Below are positions 1 through 9,819 of a DNA stretch of 64,000 nt, piece by piece. The stretch is from Trichomonas vaginalis G3 (Eukaryota; Parabasalia; Trichomonadida; Trichomonadidae). Positions within the stretch are counted from its first letter, which is position 1. Each line of letters starts with the position of its first letter. Below the pieces are notes generated by a model. The model did no database searches and had not been told where the DNA came from. It saw nothing but the letters and a program-made list of their open reading frames with translations. The translations under genes were made by a program, and so were the position numbers. Location: assembly GCF_026262505.1 (NCBI RefSeq), contig NC_067206.1, forward strand, positions 31,511,896 through 31,575,895, written 5' to 3'.

Positions 1-487
1 TTTTTACTTTTCATCCTCTCCATATACGTTTCATAATAAAATAGTTGATGCAGTAATGAGAACTCTTAGAGATGCGTTAGGGGTTAATGGTCAGATATAC
101 TGGGATGGAAATCATAACTCCATCATACAGCAGTTAGTATATTATTACAATAATACATGGCATAGAACAATAAACATGAAACCAGTGGAAATGAAAAATG
201 ATATTTCAAAAGAATGGAAATATATTAGAAAGCAAATGGAAAGGTTAAATGATGTTAAACGTGAACAAATTAATTCGGGGCTCATGAATTTTAAACAAGG
301 GGATAAAGTTTTGATTCATCTCGATTATGGAAAAACTGATAAATCAATGACAAAAAGAAGACGAAGATTTGACACAATAGCTGAATTTGTTAGATATATT
401 AACGGTAATGTATTAGTTGAGGTTAACAATAAATTAATAGAAATTCCGATTTATTTTATTACTCCATTATATTTAAATAATATTTAA
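1..487 (+). CDS. Maverick integrase, C-terminal part (cut by window edge)
   Basis: C-terminal part of a retrovirus-like DDE integrase, the enzyme that inserts Maverick DNA into the host chromosome. The frame is open from the second base of the window, so the gene begins to the left. It matches almost residue for residue the integrase of element B. Visible are the core-end motif VMRTLRD, a tyrosine-rich YYYNNTWH stretch typical of the integrase core C-terminus, and a basic KRRRRFD patch in a small beta-rich tail. It is followed closely by a small gene on the same strand. Confidence 0.85.
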   Translation, partial: FYFSSSPYTFHNKIVDAVMRTLRDALGVNGQIYWDGNHNSIIQQLVYYYNNTWHRTINMKPVEMKNDISKEWKYIRKQMERLNDVKREQINSGLMNFKQGDKVLIHLDYGKTDKSMTKRRRRFDTIAEFVRYINGNVLVEVNNKLIEIPIYFITPLYLNNI

Positions 488-506
488 TTTTTTTATTTCG
501 TAAGAA

Positions 507-779
507 ATGAGTGACAACGAAGCATCCAAGAGTCTAGATGATGAATATAAAAAGAAACTAAACAAAATTAAATCAAAAATATGCTATTATAAAAAGAAGC
601 CGCAATGTGGTGGGGTTGAAAACGACAAAGAGATGAAAGAAATAATCAAAAAATTAGAAACTTATCGTTCAATCCTTAAACTGAGTGAAGCAAAAATAAA
701 AGAATTTAATAGAATAAATAAATTGGTTGGAAGAGATGAATTTAATAAAGATGAATTTTTAAACTCAATCCAAATTTAA
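507..779 (+). CDS. Small charged coiled-coil protein (90 aa), Maverick A
   Basis: Unrecognised 90-aa lysine-rich protein, probably helical. It begins right after the integrase behind a TTTTTTATTTCGTAAGAA leader that recurs in front of other Maverick genes here. A broken counterpart sits at the equivalent place next to the integrase of element B. Residues around KPQCGG are encoded by a degenerate copy of the double-hairpin micro-element described in the findings. Confidence 0.65.
   Translation: MSDNEASKSLDDEYKKKLNKIKSKICYYKKKPQCGGVENDKEMKEIIKKLETYRSILKLSEAKIKEFNRINKLVGRDEFNKDEFLNSIQI
597..622 (+). repeat. Degenerate double-hairpin micro-element inside the 90-aa gene
   Basis: AAGCCGCAATGTGGTGGGG matches the first half of the micro-element consensus AAGCCGCAAAGCGGCGGGG; the second hairpin is not recognisable. 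The element B counterpart at 57351-57381 keeps both hairpins, so this looks like a decayed copy. Confidence 0.5.
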
Positions 780-784
780 TTTTT

Positions 785-1358
785 TTCAGTGCTACCATGT
801 CACCAGGTCACCAGGTAATTTAACTTCTCTGAAAAAATGAGACAACATGACATTTTGACAACAGTCATGAAAGGAGGAAGGCACTTATTATTTATTTTTG
901 AATAACTGATGAGGTCACCGGGTCACCAGGTCACCAGGTAATTTAACTTCTCTGAAAAAATGAGACAACATGACATTTTGACAACATTCATGAAAGGAGG
1001 AAGGCACTTATTATTTATTTTTGAATAACTGATGAGGTCACCGGGTCACCAGGTCACCAGGTAATTTAACTTCTCTGAAAAAATGAGACAACATGACATT
1101 TTGACAACATTCATGAAAGGAGGAAGGCACTTATTATTTATTTTTGAATAACTGATGAGGTCACCGGGTCACCAGGTCACCAGGTAATTTAACTTCTCTG
1201 AAAAAATGAGACAACATGACATTTTGACAACATTCATGAAAGGAGGAAGGCACTTATTATTTATTTTTGAATAACTGATGAGGTCACCGGGTCACCAGGT
1301 CACCAGGTAATTTAACTTCTCTGAAAAAATGAGACAACATGACATTTTGACAACAGGC
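785..1358. repeat. GTGACC/GGTCACC minisatellite, left array (about 5 x 123 bp)
   Basis: Five tandem units, period 122-123 bp, each with a run of GGTCACC-type octamers, a TTTAACTTCTCTG segment, GACAACATGACATTTTGACA and AAAGGAGGAAGGCA. The same core is present in inverted orientation at 3772-6480, so the two arrays bracket the primase-helicase gene. No open reading frame of note. An iteron-like role in replication or a recombination role is inference only. Confidence 0.9.
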
Positions 1359-1391
1359 GGGATTAATGCAAAAATAAATTCAAATCATACT

Positions 1392-3704
1392 TTATAAAGC
1401 TTCATTTACAGGTATTTCATCGTCAGTAAATGAATCCTCATTATCGTTTGGTTCAACCTGTTTATATAATCCTTTCATTTCTTCTTTCAAAACATAATAC
1501 CATGTCTGTTTACCATCTATTTTTCTTTGTTTCCTATCACATTTATCCTTAATACTCATTTGAAAATTCTTGTCTTTCATGTCTGATGGTTTGCAGAATA
1601 GAGCATTTTTACATGCCATACCAGCACACAATTCATCATAATGTGTATTTATCCATACATCTAAAGGATTTGTTGATAATTCTATTAAATCTTGTTTGGC
1701 TTCAGTCATCGGTATGATTCGTACATTAAATGATGAAAGGTCATATTGCATAAAATACGTCAGTAAATTATCATAAAATTCCTTTGTGCATGAATTCATC
1801 AAATTCTTGAAGTAATCAAATTGACCCTTAAATTTACCATTAACCATTAAAACTACATATCTTCTGTCTCCAACTTCAATTTTGACAGGGTAAACATTGT
1901 TAGTTACGAAAATGAAGTTTGCAACATTCTGAGCTGTTCTTCTGGGTTGATTCTTTTCATTAATTCTAATCTCATTATCCGTAATAATTGATTTCAAAGC
2001 GTTGAAGTTTGCGAGTCTGTCTTCACCTACATTCTTGAGTTCATTAAGTACAAGAAACATTTTATTCTCAACTACTGAATTGAAATTACCCGTTAGCTCA
2101 CCTATTTCAGTAATGTTTTTACATGAATAACCAGCGAGAAGTTCGGAAATAATATCCGTGAATCTGTTTTTACCTGTTCCCTGAAGTCCTTTCAAAATAA
2201 TTGCTGTTTCATTCTTGATTCCAGGATGTTGAATCATTGATGCAATCCAGCCGAGAAGGTATTTATACACTTCATCGTTATTATCACAAATGGCTTCTTT
2301 AATGAAATTCATAAACATCTCAATTTTTGAGTAATCAGGTTTTTCGAGAATGTTGTATTTATAACCTTGAAACGTTGAGAAAACATCCGAAGAATTAGAT
2401 TTAAAGCAAACACCCTTAACGGTTAATGAAGACAATTGATTTAATAGTACATCCCATGCTGTTATGGTTTTACCTTCTTCATTAAATAATTTAATCATTT
2501 TAAGTGACTCTTTCATGTTTGATTGAAGAACGAATGATATTTGATTCATTTTGTCGTGGATATTATAGTCCTTTTGAATGAAATATTTATTTCCACAATC
2601 TACAAAACGGATTACACGTGATAAATCCTCAATTACTTCAGAACTGTTTTTATACTGATGATTTTCAGCCTTGCGTCTAATATCTGTTATCAAAAACGAG
2701 TCATCAAGTTTGATATCAAATGTTATTTTTGGCTTACGTAATAAAGGTAAAACGTATTCATCATAATATTCTTTTTGATAAAGTTTCAGAATCTTCACCA
2801 AAACAAATGGAGAAGTCATTAAATGTGCATATCTACCACGTGCTTTTTCAAAATTACTTTTTGCATTTTCTGTTAAATTACAGAAGTTATAAACGTTATC
2901 GTATGCTTCATTAATTAAATGATTAGGTAACGAATTAATTGCTTGAAACAGTGTGAATAATGTTATTTCTTTTTCTAAATTCTTGTTTCCACCGTCATTA
3001 TGTACTTCAAAATCACAGATGCCATCAACTATGCTTTGAGCTAGTTTATCGTCAATGTTTACATCTTTGTTTTCATTCATGATAGTCTTTATTTCTTCGT
3101 TCTTTTGTTCAACTCTTACCTTAATATTCAAATCATTTAATATATCATTCACTGTTCTGGTTAATGTTGAATCATAACTTCCACGAATGAATGAGTATGT
3201 ATTGATTGGTTCTGTTGCATTCTTGCGAACTCTTGAATCAGCCATAACCACTAAAGAACGCTTTGATTCATCAATAGAAGTCATTATATCAATATCATAA
3301 TCATTGCAGGAATAACATTTAATCATTCTGTTCGAAACTGCATAGAAGAAATTAGTGTTGCAATAAATGTGAAGACCTCCCGAAGCGGTTTTAACGATAA
3401 CATCTTTATCCGAAAGTTTTGATAAAATGTCTTTTCTAACTGTTTCTTTAAGTTCATCATCGTATGATTTATTGATATCAACATCTACAATCGTTAAATT
3501 TGAAATTTTATTTACTAATAAAGCCATACCGGTTTTCCTTCCTCTTCCTCCATCATGTTTGAGGTAGTTATGTAAATCAATCCTGTTTTCACCAATTCTT
3601 TCGTTGAGGGTTTTAGTTTCTGCCACAACTAATTCCTCAACTAATGAATCAATAACTTTTTCATCAGAAACGATATAGTTGCTGTTGTTGTTTGTTGCCG
3701 TCAT
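1392..3704 (-). CDS. Primase-polymerase / SF3 helicase fusion (D5-like replication protein)
   Basis: Intact 770-aa replication protein. Residues 1-170 look like an archaeo-eukaryotic primase: acidic pair in VDVDINKS (D74, D76), SGGLH (about 108-112) and a further acidic DYDIDI (about 135-140). The C-terminal half is a superfamily 3 helicase: Walker A GLQGTGKN near residue 505, Walker B-like FLVLNEL near 550, and sensor FVTNN near 603. Such proteins prime and unwind DNA in large DNA viruses and plasmids. Most Polintons rely on a protein-primed PolB, so this is an additional replicator. It starts in TTTTTTATTCCTATATAAATG and is bracketed by inverted minisatellites. Element B carries a broken copy of over 95% similarity by eye. 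Confidence 0.9.
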   Translation of the reverse strand: MTATNNNSNYIVSDEKVIDSLVEELVVAETKTLNERIGENRIDLHNYLKHDGGRGRKTGMALLVNKISNLTIVDVDINKSYDDELKETVRKDILSKLSDKDVIVKTASGGLHIYCNTNFFYAVSNRMIKCYSCNDYDIDIMTSIDESKRSLVVMADSRVRKNATEPINTYSFIRGSYDSTLTRTVNDILNDLNIKVRVEQKNEEIKTIMNENKDVNIDDKLAQSIVDGICDFEVHNDGGNKNLEKEITLFTLFQAINSLPNHLINEAYDNVYNFCNLTENAKSNFEKARGRYAHLMTSPFVLVKILKLYQKEYYDEYVLPLLRKPKITFDIKLDDSFLITDIRRKAENHQYKNSSEVIEDLSRVIRFVDCGNKYFIQKDYNIHDKMNQISFVLQSNMKESLKMIKLFNEEGKTITAWDVLLNQLSSLTVKGVCFKSNSSDVFSTFQGYKYNILEKPDYSKIEMFMNFIKEAICDNNDEVYKYLLGWIASMIQHPGIKNETAIILKGLQGTGKNRFTDIISELLAGYSCKNITEIGELTGNFNSVVENKMFLVLNELKNVGEDRLANFNALKSIITDNEIRINEKNQPRRTAQNVANFIFVTNNVYPVKIEVGDRRYVVLMVNGKFKGQFDYFKNLMNSCTKEFYDNLLTYFMQYDLSSFNVRIIPMTEAKQDLIELSTNPLDVWINTHYDELCAGMACKNALFCKPSDMKDKNFQMSIKDKCDRKQRKIDGKQTWYYVLKEEMKGLYKQVEPNDNEDSFTDDEIPVNEAL

Positions 3705-3771
3705 TTATATAGGAATAAAAAAATAAAAATAATTTTAAAACCAACTTTATTTTTGGGCTGCATCATATTTT
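3705..3771 (-). promoter_or_regulatory. Upstream region of primase-helicase with shared leader
   Basis: Read on the minus strand it contains AAAATAAAGTTGGTTTTAAA followed by a T-rich tract and TATATAAATG. Nearly the same leader precedes the primase-helicase in B and all three KilA-N genes of the window, which suggests a common (perhaps early) promoter class. Confidence 0.5.
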
Positions 3772-6480
3772 CATGACTGTTGTCAAAATGTCATGTTGTC
3801 TCATTTTTTCAGAGAAGTTAAATTACCTGGTGACCTGGTGACCCGGTGACCTCATCAGTTATTCAAAAATAAATAATTATTGAATAACCTAAAAACATTA
3901 ACGAAACCATTAACGATAAAAATATATTTCCATGACTGTTGTCAAAATGTCATGTTGTCTCATTTTTTCAGAGAAGTTAAATTACCTGGTGACCTGGTGA
4001 CCCGGTGACCTCATCAGTTATTCAAAAATAAATAATTATTGAATAACCTAAAAACATTAACGAAACCATTAACGATAAAAATATATTTCCATGACTGTTG
4101 TCAAAATGTCATGTTGTCTCATTTTTTCAGAGAAGTTAAATGTCATGGTGACCTGGTGACCCGGTGACCTCATCAGTTATTCAAAAATAAATAATTATTG
4201 AATAACCTAAAAACATTAACGAAACCATTAACGATAAAAATATATTTCCATGACTGTTGTCAAAATGTCATGTTGTCTCATTTTTTCAGAGAAGTTAAAT
4301 TACCTGGTGACCTGGTGACCCGGTGACCTCATCAGTTATTCAAAAATAAATAATTATTGAATAACCTAAAAACATTAACGAAACCATTAACGATAAAAAT
4401 ATATTTCCATGACTGTTGTCAAAATGTCATGTTGTCTCATTTTTTCAGAGAAGTTAAATTACCTGGTGACCTGGTGACCCGGTGACCTCATCAGTTATTC
4501 AAAAATAAATAATTATTGAATAACCTAAAAACATTAACGAAACCATTAACGATAAAAATATATTTCCATGACTGTTGTCAAAATGTCATGTTGTCTCATT
4601 TTTTCAGAGAAGTTAAATTACCTGGTGACCTGGTGACCCGGTGACCTCATCAGTTATTCAAAAATAAATAATTATTGAATAACCTAAAAACATTAACGAA
4701 ACCATTAACGATAAAAATATATTTCCATGACTGTTGTCAAAATGTCATGTTGTCTCATTTTTTCAGAGAAGTTAAATTACCTGGTGACCTGGTGACCCGG
4801 TGACCTCATCAGTTATTCAAAAATAAATAGTTATTGAATAACCTAAAAACATTAACGAAACCATTAACGATAAAAATATATTTCCATGACTGTTGTCAAA
4901 ATGTCATGTTGTCTCATTTTTTCAGAGAAGTTAAATGTCATGGTGACCTGGTGACCTCATCAGTTATTCAAAAATAAATAATTATTGAATAACCTAAAAA
5001 CATTAACGAAACCATTAACGATAAAAATATATTTCCATGACTGTTGTCAAAATGTCATGTTGTCTCATTTTTTCAGAGAAGTTAAATGTCATGGTGACCT
5101 GGTGACCTCATCAGTTATTCAAAAATAAATAATTATTGAATAACCTAAAAACATTAACGAAACCATTAACGATAAAAATATATTTTCATGACTGTTGTCA
5201 AAATGTCATGTTGTCTCATTTTTTCAGAGAAGTTAAATTACCTGGTGACCTGGTGACCCGGTGACCTCATCAGTTATTCAAAAATAAATAATTATTGAAT
5301 AACCTAAAAACATTAACGAAACCATTAACGATAAAAATATATTTCCATGACTGTTGTCAAAATGTCATGTTGTCTCATTTTTTCAGAGAAGTTAAATGTC
5401 ATGGTGACCTGGTGACCTCATCAGTTATTCAAAAATAAATAATTATTGAATAACCTAAAAACATTAACGAAACCATTAACGATAAAAATATATTTCCATG
5501 ACTGTTGTCAAAATGTCATGTTGTCTCATTTTTTCAGAGAAGTTAAATGTCATGGTGACCTGGTGACCTCATCAGTTATTCAAAAATAAATAATTATTGA
5601 ATAACCTAAAAACATTAACGAAACCATTAACGATAAAAATATATTTCCATGACTGTTGTCAAAATGTCATGTTGTCTCATTTTTTCAGAGAAGTTAAATG
5701 TCATGGTGACCTGGTGACCCGGTGACCTCATCAGTTATTCAAAAATAAATAATTATTGAATAACCTAAAAACATTAACGAAACCATTAACAATAAAAATA
5801 TATTTTCATGACTGTTGTCAAAATGTCATGTTGTCTCATTTTTTCAGAGAAGTTAAATGTCATGGTGACCTGGTGACCTCATCAGTTATTCAAAAATAAA
5901 TAATTATTGAATAACCTAAAAACATTAACGAAACCATTAACGATAAAAATATATTTCCATGACTGTTGTCAAAATGTCATGTTGTCTCATTTTTTCAGAG
6001 AAGTTAAATTACCTGGTGACCTGGTGACCCGGTGACCTCATCAGTTATTCAAAAATAAATAATTATTGAATAACCTAAAAACATTAACGAAACCATTAAC
6101 GATAAAAACATATTTCCATGACTGTTGTCAAAATGTCATGTTGTCTCATTTTTTCAGAGAAGTTAAATGTCATGGTGACCTGGTGACCTCATCAGTTATT
6201 CAAAAATAAATAATTATTGAATAACCTAAAAACATTAACGAAACCATTAACGATAAAAATATATTTCCATGACTGTTGTCAAAATGTCATGTTGTCTCAT
6301 TTTTTCAGAGAAGTTAAATTACCTGGTGACCTGGTGACCCGGTGACCTCATCAGTTATTCAAAAATAAATAATTATTGAATAACCTAAAAACATTAACGA
6401 AACCATTAACGATAAAAATATATTTTCATGACTGTTGTCAAAATGTCATGTTGTCTCATTTTTTCAGAGAAGTTAATTGT
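3772..6480. repeat. Large minisatellite, 18 units alternating 159/151 bp
   Basis: Eighteen unit starts (CATGACTGTTGTCAAAATG) at 3772, 3931, 4090, 4249, 4408, 4567, 4726, 4885, 5036, 5187, 5346, 5497, 5648, 5807, 5958, 6117, 6268 and 6427. Long units (159 bp) contain an extra GGTGACCC block; short ones are 151 bp. Each unit holds GGTGACC repeats, two CATTAACGA motifs and an AT-rich stretch. Units are nearly identical, which implies recent amplification or homogenisation. The core is the inverse of the 785-1358 array. Confidence 0.95.
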
Positions 6481-6513
6481 CATGGTAGCGCTGAAATCAA
6501 ATTTTGTTATCAG

Positions 6514-6696
6514 TTATTTTATCATCATTTTATTAACTTCATCTTTAGTTAATAATTTGAATGGATTCGCTAATGTTCCACCTTGAGTCCCAACACTTGT
6601 CCTGGCTAATTGTGAAGAACCTGGGATAATTACTCCACGAAATGATTTCATTGGTAACATTAATTTAGAAATAGTTGACTTAATTAATTTTGTCAT
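6514..6696 (-). CDS. Small protein (60 aa), Maverick A
   Basis: Unrecognised 60-aa basic protein ending in KLLTKDEVNKMM. The pattern GV-I...NP-F...KLLT followed by acidic/basic helix is shared with the next upstream 50-aa gene, so the two look like paralogs. It starts in TTTTTATCATAAATG. A C-terminal remnant of the same gene lies at about 56928-56956 in element B, on the other side of the primase-helicase. Confidence 0.55.
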   Translation of the reverse strand: MTKLIKSTISKLMLPMKSFRGVIIPGSSQLARTSVGTQGGTLANPFKLLTKDEVNKMMIK

Positions 6697-6722
6697 TTAT
6701 GATAAAAATAAAATTACATAAT

Positions 6723-6875
6723 TTAAATTTTTTTCTTTCTCATTTTCTCGTCCTGTTTTGGTTTCAGCAAGTTTTTAAGTTGTTGTCTTGTCAGTAACTT
6801 TAATTTTAACTTTGGATCAAATATTGGGTTTCCATCTTTATCTCTTCCAATAACACCATATGGTAGAATCTTCAT
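6723..6875 (-). CDS. Small basic protein (50 aa), Maverick A
   Basis: Fifty codons starting MKILPYGVIG and ending in a lysine-rich tail. It resembles the adjacent 60-aa gene (shared NP-F...KLLT pattern). The start lies in ATTTTTAGTATAAATG, the same context as other Maverick genes. Function unknown. Confidence 0.5.
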   Translation of the reverse strand: MKILPYGVIGRDKDGNPIFDPKLKLKLLTRQQLKNLLKPKQDEKMRKKKI

Positions 6876-6905
6876 TTATACTAAAAATAAAAATTTAAAT
6901 TATAC

Positions 6906-6971
6906 AGTTCGCTCTTTTGGAGCTCAGGACTTTCAGTCCGTTCTAAAGTTTGTGAAACAAACATTGAGCGT
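6906..6971 (-). terminator. Hairpin cluster behind the fibre gene
   Basis: Three short inverted repeats in a row just after the fibre stop codon: GCTCTTTTGGAGC, GGACTTTCAGTCC and GTTTGTGAAACAAAC. Comparable hairpins follow the fibre genes of B and C. They could end or stabilise the fibre mRNA, or be micro-element copies; the sequence alone does not decide. Confidence 0.5.
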
Positions 6972-8585
6972 TCATTGAACTCTATACCATGCGTAAACTG
7001 TCATGTAAGATGGCATGTATTCTTTACTTTGTCCCGTTGTTTGTGTATATCCTGAAACGAAATGTGTATGGTTTCCTTCTCCCTGAGTGTCACTCCAGTA
7101 ACAATTTATAGCAAACTTAACGTCGTCTTTAACATCATATCCTTTACCTTTTGTCATTCCTGACCAATCCCAATATCTATGCTTATGCCAACCTGCTTGT
7201 GATGTGCTTAAATCTATGTAGTGACTGTGTGCAGGTAAATTTTCACCTGTAATCGTTTTACTTCCACCTGTTTCCTTTGAAGAGTTTGCACAATACAAAA
7301 ACCTGTCGACTATTTGTTCCCATGCACCAACACCAAACATTGCTTGAGGACCTCTTGCATCCATAGATGTATAAATAGAACCTACTGGGTTCATTAAATC
7401 AAACATATGAGATATTATAGGATTGTCTCTTTTGAACTTAAAATATAGTGCAACTATTTCCGGTTTCTTCTGGTTTGAGTTAGAATATTTTTTATAATAT
7501 AATCTTATGTTTTCAGGGTGGGTAAAATCTTGACTATAATATTTATTTTTGTCATCCGTATAATAATATACTATTCTCGTTTTTTCTATTGCATTATATC
7601 TTTTATATCTATAATAATCTAAATATAATGTTAACTTTTGTTCATCTACATGTGGTGTTCTGACATCATCTCCATAGTCATAATAATATGGTGCTGGAGC
7701 TAGGTTAGACAATGTCATATCTGTCATTTCATAAACTCTTAAATATTTCTTTTGTTCGTCTCCATATAAGTTTAAGTAACAGTTGTTGTCTAATGGAACT
7801 TTAACTTGTGTGTCATCATTCTTTTTATAACTTACATACATTTCATTGTTATTTTTCGGAATGAGTTTACACCGTGTACCATTTTTTAAGGACTGTACAA
7901 ACTGCCATCTAAAATATTTATTTTCTTCATTGACAGAAAAGTCACCAACAATAGTTTCAATATTTTTTGTTGTTCCTATCAAACTTTGGTATATTTCGTT
8001 AACATTTTCCTTATCCGCTTTCTTCTCTAACTCATCATTAACATAAGTTTTATCCGCTTTAAGGTCTAAACATCCTGAAACCCATCCTGTATCAGCTTTA
8101 GTTTTAAAAATCTTCGATGTCCATTCATGATACCATTCAACCCTTTCTTTAATTTCATTATCTTTTTCATCCACATAAACCAAATTTGCCTTCTTCATTA
8201 ATTCACTAGCCACATTTTCCTTATCCGCTTTCTTCTCTATGTCGTTTAGGAAACCTTTTATGAATTCCTCATTTAAATTAAATCTTCCAATCTTCAAAAC
8301 TTTAGGAAATGCATTTAATGCGTAATATCTTTGTTCTTCTGGTGGAATTGATGTTACATCATCCGTTATACCTTTAATTTTTGAATTCATAAATAAAATT
8401 TCTTTTATATTTGATATCACTGCACCACCTTTGCAAACGAATTCGAAACGGTCATTTTTCAATACTATCTCCAAATCTCCATATTTCAACCTTTGCGTTT
8501 GTTCTGCCGTCTTTGAATTATATGCATATATGGCGTATGTAATGGTTTGCACCTTAAGTTGCTGTGGTTGCTGTTGTTTAATCAT
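6972..8585 (-). CDS. Virion fibre with phage tail-collar type tip (537 aa)
   Basis: Long fibre-like protein. The middle carries KADK..V..EL.KKAD repeats (roughly residues 110-195), a pattern of trimeric phage and large-virus fibres. The last 140 residues read NPVGSIYTSMDARGPQ...WEQIVDRFLYC...GENLPAHSHY...MPSYMTVYAWYRVQ, the layout of phage tail-collar / receptor-binding tips. Three HxH pairs (HSH, HKH, HTH) recall metal-binding tips such as T4 gp37. Inferred role: spike that attaches the virus-like particle to a cell. The start is in TTTTTAAATCGTAATAAATG. The same gene in B has a different tip. Confidence 0.8.
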   Translation of the reverse strand: MIKQQQPQQLKVQTITYAIYAYNSKTAEQTQRLKYGDLEIVLKNDRFEFVCKGGAVISNIKEILFMNSKIKGITDDVTSIPPEEQRYYALNAFPKVLKIGRFNLNEEFIKGFLNDIEKKADKENVASELMKKANLVYVDEKDNEIKERVEWYHEWTSKIFKTKADTGWVSGCLDLKADKTYVNDELEKKADKENVNEIYQSLIGTTKNIETIVGDFSVNEENKYFRWQFVQSLKNGTRCKLIPKNNNEMYVSYKKNDDTQVKVPLDNNCYLNLYGDEQKKYLRVYEMTDMTLSNLAPAPYYYDYGDDVRTPHVDEQKLTLYLDYYRYKRYNAIEKTRIVYYYTDDKNKYYSQDFTHPENIRLYYKKYSNSNQKKPEIVALYFKFKRDNPIISHMFDLMNPVGSIYTSMDARGPQAMFGVGAWEQIVDRFLYCANSSKETGGSKTITGENLPAHSHYIDLSTSQAGWHKHRYWDWSGMTKGKGYDVKDDVKFAINCYWSDTQGEGNHTHFVSGYTQTTGQSKEYMPSYMTVYAWYRVQ

Positions 8586-8609
8586 TTATTACGATTTAAA
8601 AATAAATAT

Positions 8610-9320
8610 TTAATCCATTATCTCATCAGCTATTTTTTCTATTTGAAATTGCCATAATATTTCATTCATAAATTCTAAATCACAATCAAATAGGTCAGTT
8701 ATTCTAAATTTAATATTTGATAAATCTTTTGAATGAAGAATAAATGAATTCCCGGATAATTGAAACGGATATGATAAAGAAAATGTGTTTAAGTTGATGG
8801 ATAAAATGTTTTGTATTGATGGATAAGAGTTAGGGTCTAATGTTTGATGTGAAAATCTCATTGGGGTATTAACTTTATCACATTTGATTAAAATGAAATT
8901 GGAACCAGTGTCAGAATATAAAACATCCCCAACATCTTTTTCAAAATTTAATATCCCCAACAATGAACGAAAATGAGGAGTACAAAATTTAATTTTCAGC
9001 GGGAATTTAATAAGGTTATTTATTTCATCAAGTTCAAAAAGTTTATCAGGTTTTGATTTAAAATTTTCTTCATACCATACGATAAATGATTCATTTAAAT
9101 AACTTAAAATCGTGTTAATATCCCATTTTGTTATCACATTATTTATATACATATCATACGTTTTTTCATGGTCATCTTTAATAAATGATATATAATCTGA
9201 AGGGTCTAAAAGAATGGGATTAAATTTACCACTCACAGAAACGAGAGTAACATTATAAATTCCACTAACTGTTAAATTTAATTCACAACTATTATTCGAA
9301 ATAATATTGATAATTGACAT
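8610..9320 (-). CDS. Penton-like minor capsid protein (236 aa)
   Basis: Unannotated by any motif of certainty, but its C-terminal half (SLLGIL...LIKCDKV...DLSNIKFRITD) follows the pattern LLG / I-CD / I-FR-D of a single jelly-roll minor capsid protein seen in Polintons. The element C gene at 30804-31403 shares the pattern (NLKDMQFRLVDF). It lies between the fibre gene and a divergent small gene, within the virion module. The penton assignment is inference. Confidence 0.55.
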   Translation of the reverse strand: MSIINIISNNSCELNLTVSGIYNVTLVSVSGKFNPILLDPSDYISFIKDDHEKTYDMYINNVITKWDINTILSYLNESFIVWYEENFKSKPDKLFELDEINNLIKFPLKIKFCTPHFRSLLGILNFEKDVGDVLYSDTGSNFILIKCDKVNTPMRFSHQTLDPNSYPSIQNILSINLNTFSLSYPFQLSGNSFILHSKDLSNIKFRITDLFDCDLEFMNEILWQFQIEKIADEIMD

Positions 9321-9339
9321 TTTTATTACGATTAAAAAT
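9321..9339. promoter_or_regulatory. Divergent promoter shared by two Maverick genes
   Basis: Only 19 bp separate two divergent start codons. The spacer TTTTATTACGATTAAAAAT is nearly its own complement (ATTTTTAATCGTAATAAAA), so each strand offers the T-rich/CGTAATAAA leader found before other genes here. The same arrangement is kept in element B. Confidence 0.55.
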
Positions 9340-9819
9340 ATGGTAAAGCGTTATTTTCCAGTGATAAATAAAACTAGGATAAGATTACCTCAAGAATTCA
9401 TAAATTCAACGAATACGAAATTCATTCATGTTATAAATTTTAGTGTTTTCAGAAAATATGAGTCGATGTCATATTCATCAACGGGTTATATTTCACTTCA
9501 TTCAAATTTAGTTCAATCAAACCCATATAATGACCATTTCATAAGATTTTCAGATGGTATTAAAAATGTAATTGATAGATTAAAATATGAACAGATTGAC
9601 AATATCGAATTTTTGGAATTTTGGTTTAAATATCCTGATGGAAAAAAGATTGAAGTTAAAGATAAAGCTGATACTATAACAAAAACAATTACAATAACTG
9701 ATCCAGATAGTGGGGAACAAAAAGAAATAAAACAAACGATAGAAACTGGTGAAAGGTCAATTATTATTGATTATGATTCAAAGGAATATTATTCGATAAT
9801 GTTAATGCTTGAGTATTAA
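9340..9819 (+). CDS. Unknown virion-module protein (159 aa)
   Basis: Unrecognised protein beginning MVKRYFPV; the upstream in-frame methionine would overlap the divergent gene, so the ATG right after the shared 19-bp promoter is preferred. Beta-rich with a charged loop (DPDSGEQKEIKQT). Its end overlaps the convergent next gene by four bases. A nearly identical copy is present in B on the minus strand. Confidence 0.6.
   Translation: MVKRYFPVINKTRIRLPQEFINSTNTKFIHVINFSVFRKYESMSYSSTGYISLHSNLVQSNPYNDHFIRFSDGIKNVIDRLKYEQIDNIEFLEFWFKYPDGKKIEVKDKADTITKTITITDPDSGEQKEIKQTIETGERSIIIDYDSKEYYSIMLMLEY

Noticed and set aside
785-1358. Telomere-like or satellite origin for the GGTCACC array
   Set aside because: It is inside a Maverick between genes and tied to the primase-helicase in two copies.
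3772-6480. CRISPR-like regular array
   Set aside because: Units are identical along their whole length with no unique spacers, no cas genes, and the host is a eukaryote; it is a minisatellite.
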